Source of the DNA: Streptomyces capillispiralis | GTDB lineage: Bacteria > Actinomycetota > Actinomycetes > Streptomycetales > Streptomycetaceae | Assembly (NCBI RefSeq): GCF_007829875.1 | Contig: NZ_VIWV01000001.1 | Location: 2,698,501 to 2,762,500, forward strand | Length of the DNA stretch: 64,000 nt | Direction of reading: 5' to 3' | Shown here: positions 63,795 to 64,000 of the stretch, one piece after another | How the letters are laid out: each line of letters begins with the position of its first letter | Position numbering within the stretch: the first letter of the stretch is position 1 | Made by a program: the position numbers and the translations under genes | The notes under the pieces: model-generated | What the model saw: the letters and a program-made list of their open reading frames with translations, nothing else | What the model was told of the DNA's origin: nothing | Database searches by the model: none

Positions 63795-63904
63795 CTGTCG
63801 CCGCAGGGGAATCCGGTGCGAATCCGGAACTGTCCCGCAACGGTGTACCCATGCCCGCCCGCCTGCCGGAGCGCATGGGCGTCAGTCCGAGGACCTGCCG
63901 ACAG
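63795..63904 (+). ncRNA. Cobalamin (B12) riboswitch
   Basis: CTGTCG (63795-63800) pairs with CGACAG (63899-63904) as P1. Inside are the conserved core GGGGAATCCGGTGCGAATCC, CTGTCCCGCAACGGTG and the B12 box AGTCCGAGGACCTGCC (63884-63899). It senses adenosylcobalamin. In S. coelicolor such a switch precedes the class I ribonucleotide reductase operon nrdABS; the gene controlled here lies beyond the right edge. Confidence 0.93.
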
Positions 63905-64000
63905 TGCGCCCGGCCGTCCGGTCCGGGTGCCTGACGTCCGGGCCTCGTGGGATGGGCCGGTGGACGCGACGCCCCGTGCGCTCGTGTGCTGCCCCCTGCC

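Noticed and set aside
61402..63876. An 824-codon minus-strand frame
   Set aside because: Antisense of mctP and the GNAT gene; strongly Arg/His/Asp-rich composition.

Overview
The window is chromosomal DNA of a Streptomyces species. The base composition is very high GC and most genes use G or C at the third codon position. GTG and TTG starts, GTGA/ATGA overlaps and promoters lying directly on a start codon (leaderless genes) are frequent. The gene content is diagnostic: a four-gene conservon, sigma-H with its anti-sigma factor, WblE, DasR with dre operators, SodN/SodX, a HAIR operator at lon, and a B12 riboswitch with NrdR boxes. As far as I remember it, the order follows the core chromosome of S. 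coelicolor (about SCO5309 down to SCO5228), read in the opposite direction. I found about 60 protein genes, no tRNA or rRNA, no CRISPR array and no intact insertion sequence.

Layout. 1-3.2 kb: NHEJ pair Ku and LigD polymerase (divergent), a NERD-domain protein and a dual-specificity-type phosphatase. 3.2-7 kb: a secreted Gln/Asn/Gly-rich SH3 protein followed by a coupled SEDS (FtsW/RodA) plus class B PBP pair. 7-11.2 kb: an AurF-like diiron oxygenase with a TetR regulator, a small hypothetical, an NlpC/P60 hydrolase and a DHFR/RibD-like reductase. 11.2-18.5 kb: a minus-strand conservon (histidine-kinase-like protein, roadblock protein, DUF742 protein, GTPase) ending in a StyA-type flavin monooxygenase, then a divergent PP2C-like protein. 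18.5-25.4 kb: MarR, GH25 lysozyme, Lon under HspR-type control, a spermidine-synthase-like protein and a two-component system. 25.7-29.8 kb: the fused 2-oxoglutarate dehydrogenase E1/E2 (Kgd) and a small DUF6104 protein. 29.9-34.7 kb: a membrane hypothetical, a DUF4097-PadR operon, a Clp-N/HTH pair and a quinone-oxidoreductase-like enzyme. 35-39.5 kb: malic enzyme and a polar amino acid ABC transporter.

39.5-45.9 kb: methyltransferase, CGNR regulator, SodX/SodN (nickel superoxide dismutase and its maturation protease), DUF4241, AraC, two VOC proteins, a zinc-ribbon protein and a GNAT. 46-48.8 kb: a family 2B encapsulin shell (EshA-like, with a cyclic-nucleotide-binding-type domain) in operon with a polyprenyl diphosphate synthase. 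That synthase has a disordered, repeat-bearing N-terminus and is a likely encapsulated cargo; this is the most interesting system in the window. 49-53.1 kb: amidase, DUF6010, a PLP deaminase/desulfhydrase, Na+/H+ antiporter and UBP zinc finger. 53.2-56.5 kb: anti-sigma/sigma-H stress operon, a membrane protein and a lipid-kinase-like protein. 56.8-61 kb: WblE, PdtaS, NagB and DasR with three dre sites; the dasABC transporter found between nagB and dasR in S. coelicolor is absent here. 61.2-64 kb: DUF3311-MctP monocarboxylate transporter, a GNAT, then tandem NrdR boxes and a cobalamin riboswitch that should control a class I ribonucleotide reductase operon beyond the right edge.

How the genes work together. 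Cell-wall growth and turnover (SEDS/PBP, NlpC/P60, GH25, amidase), stress and developmental signalling (conservon, sigH, wblE, HspR-Lon), central carbon entry and amino-sugar sensing (Kgd, malic enzyme, NagB, DasR, MctP) and metal or oxidative homeostasis (SodN/SodX, B12-dependent switching) are the themes. Most operons are short (2-5 genes), and convergent pairs are separated by GC-rich hairpin terminators.
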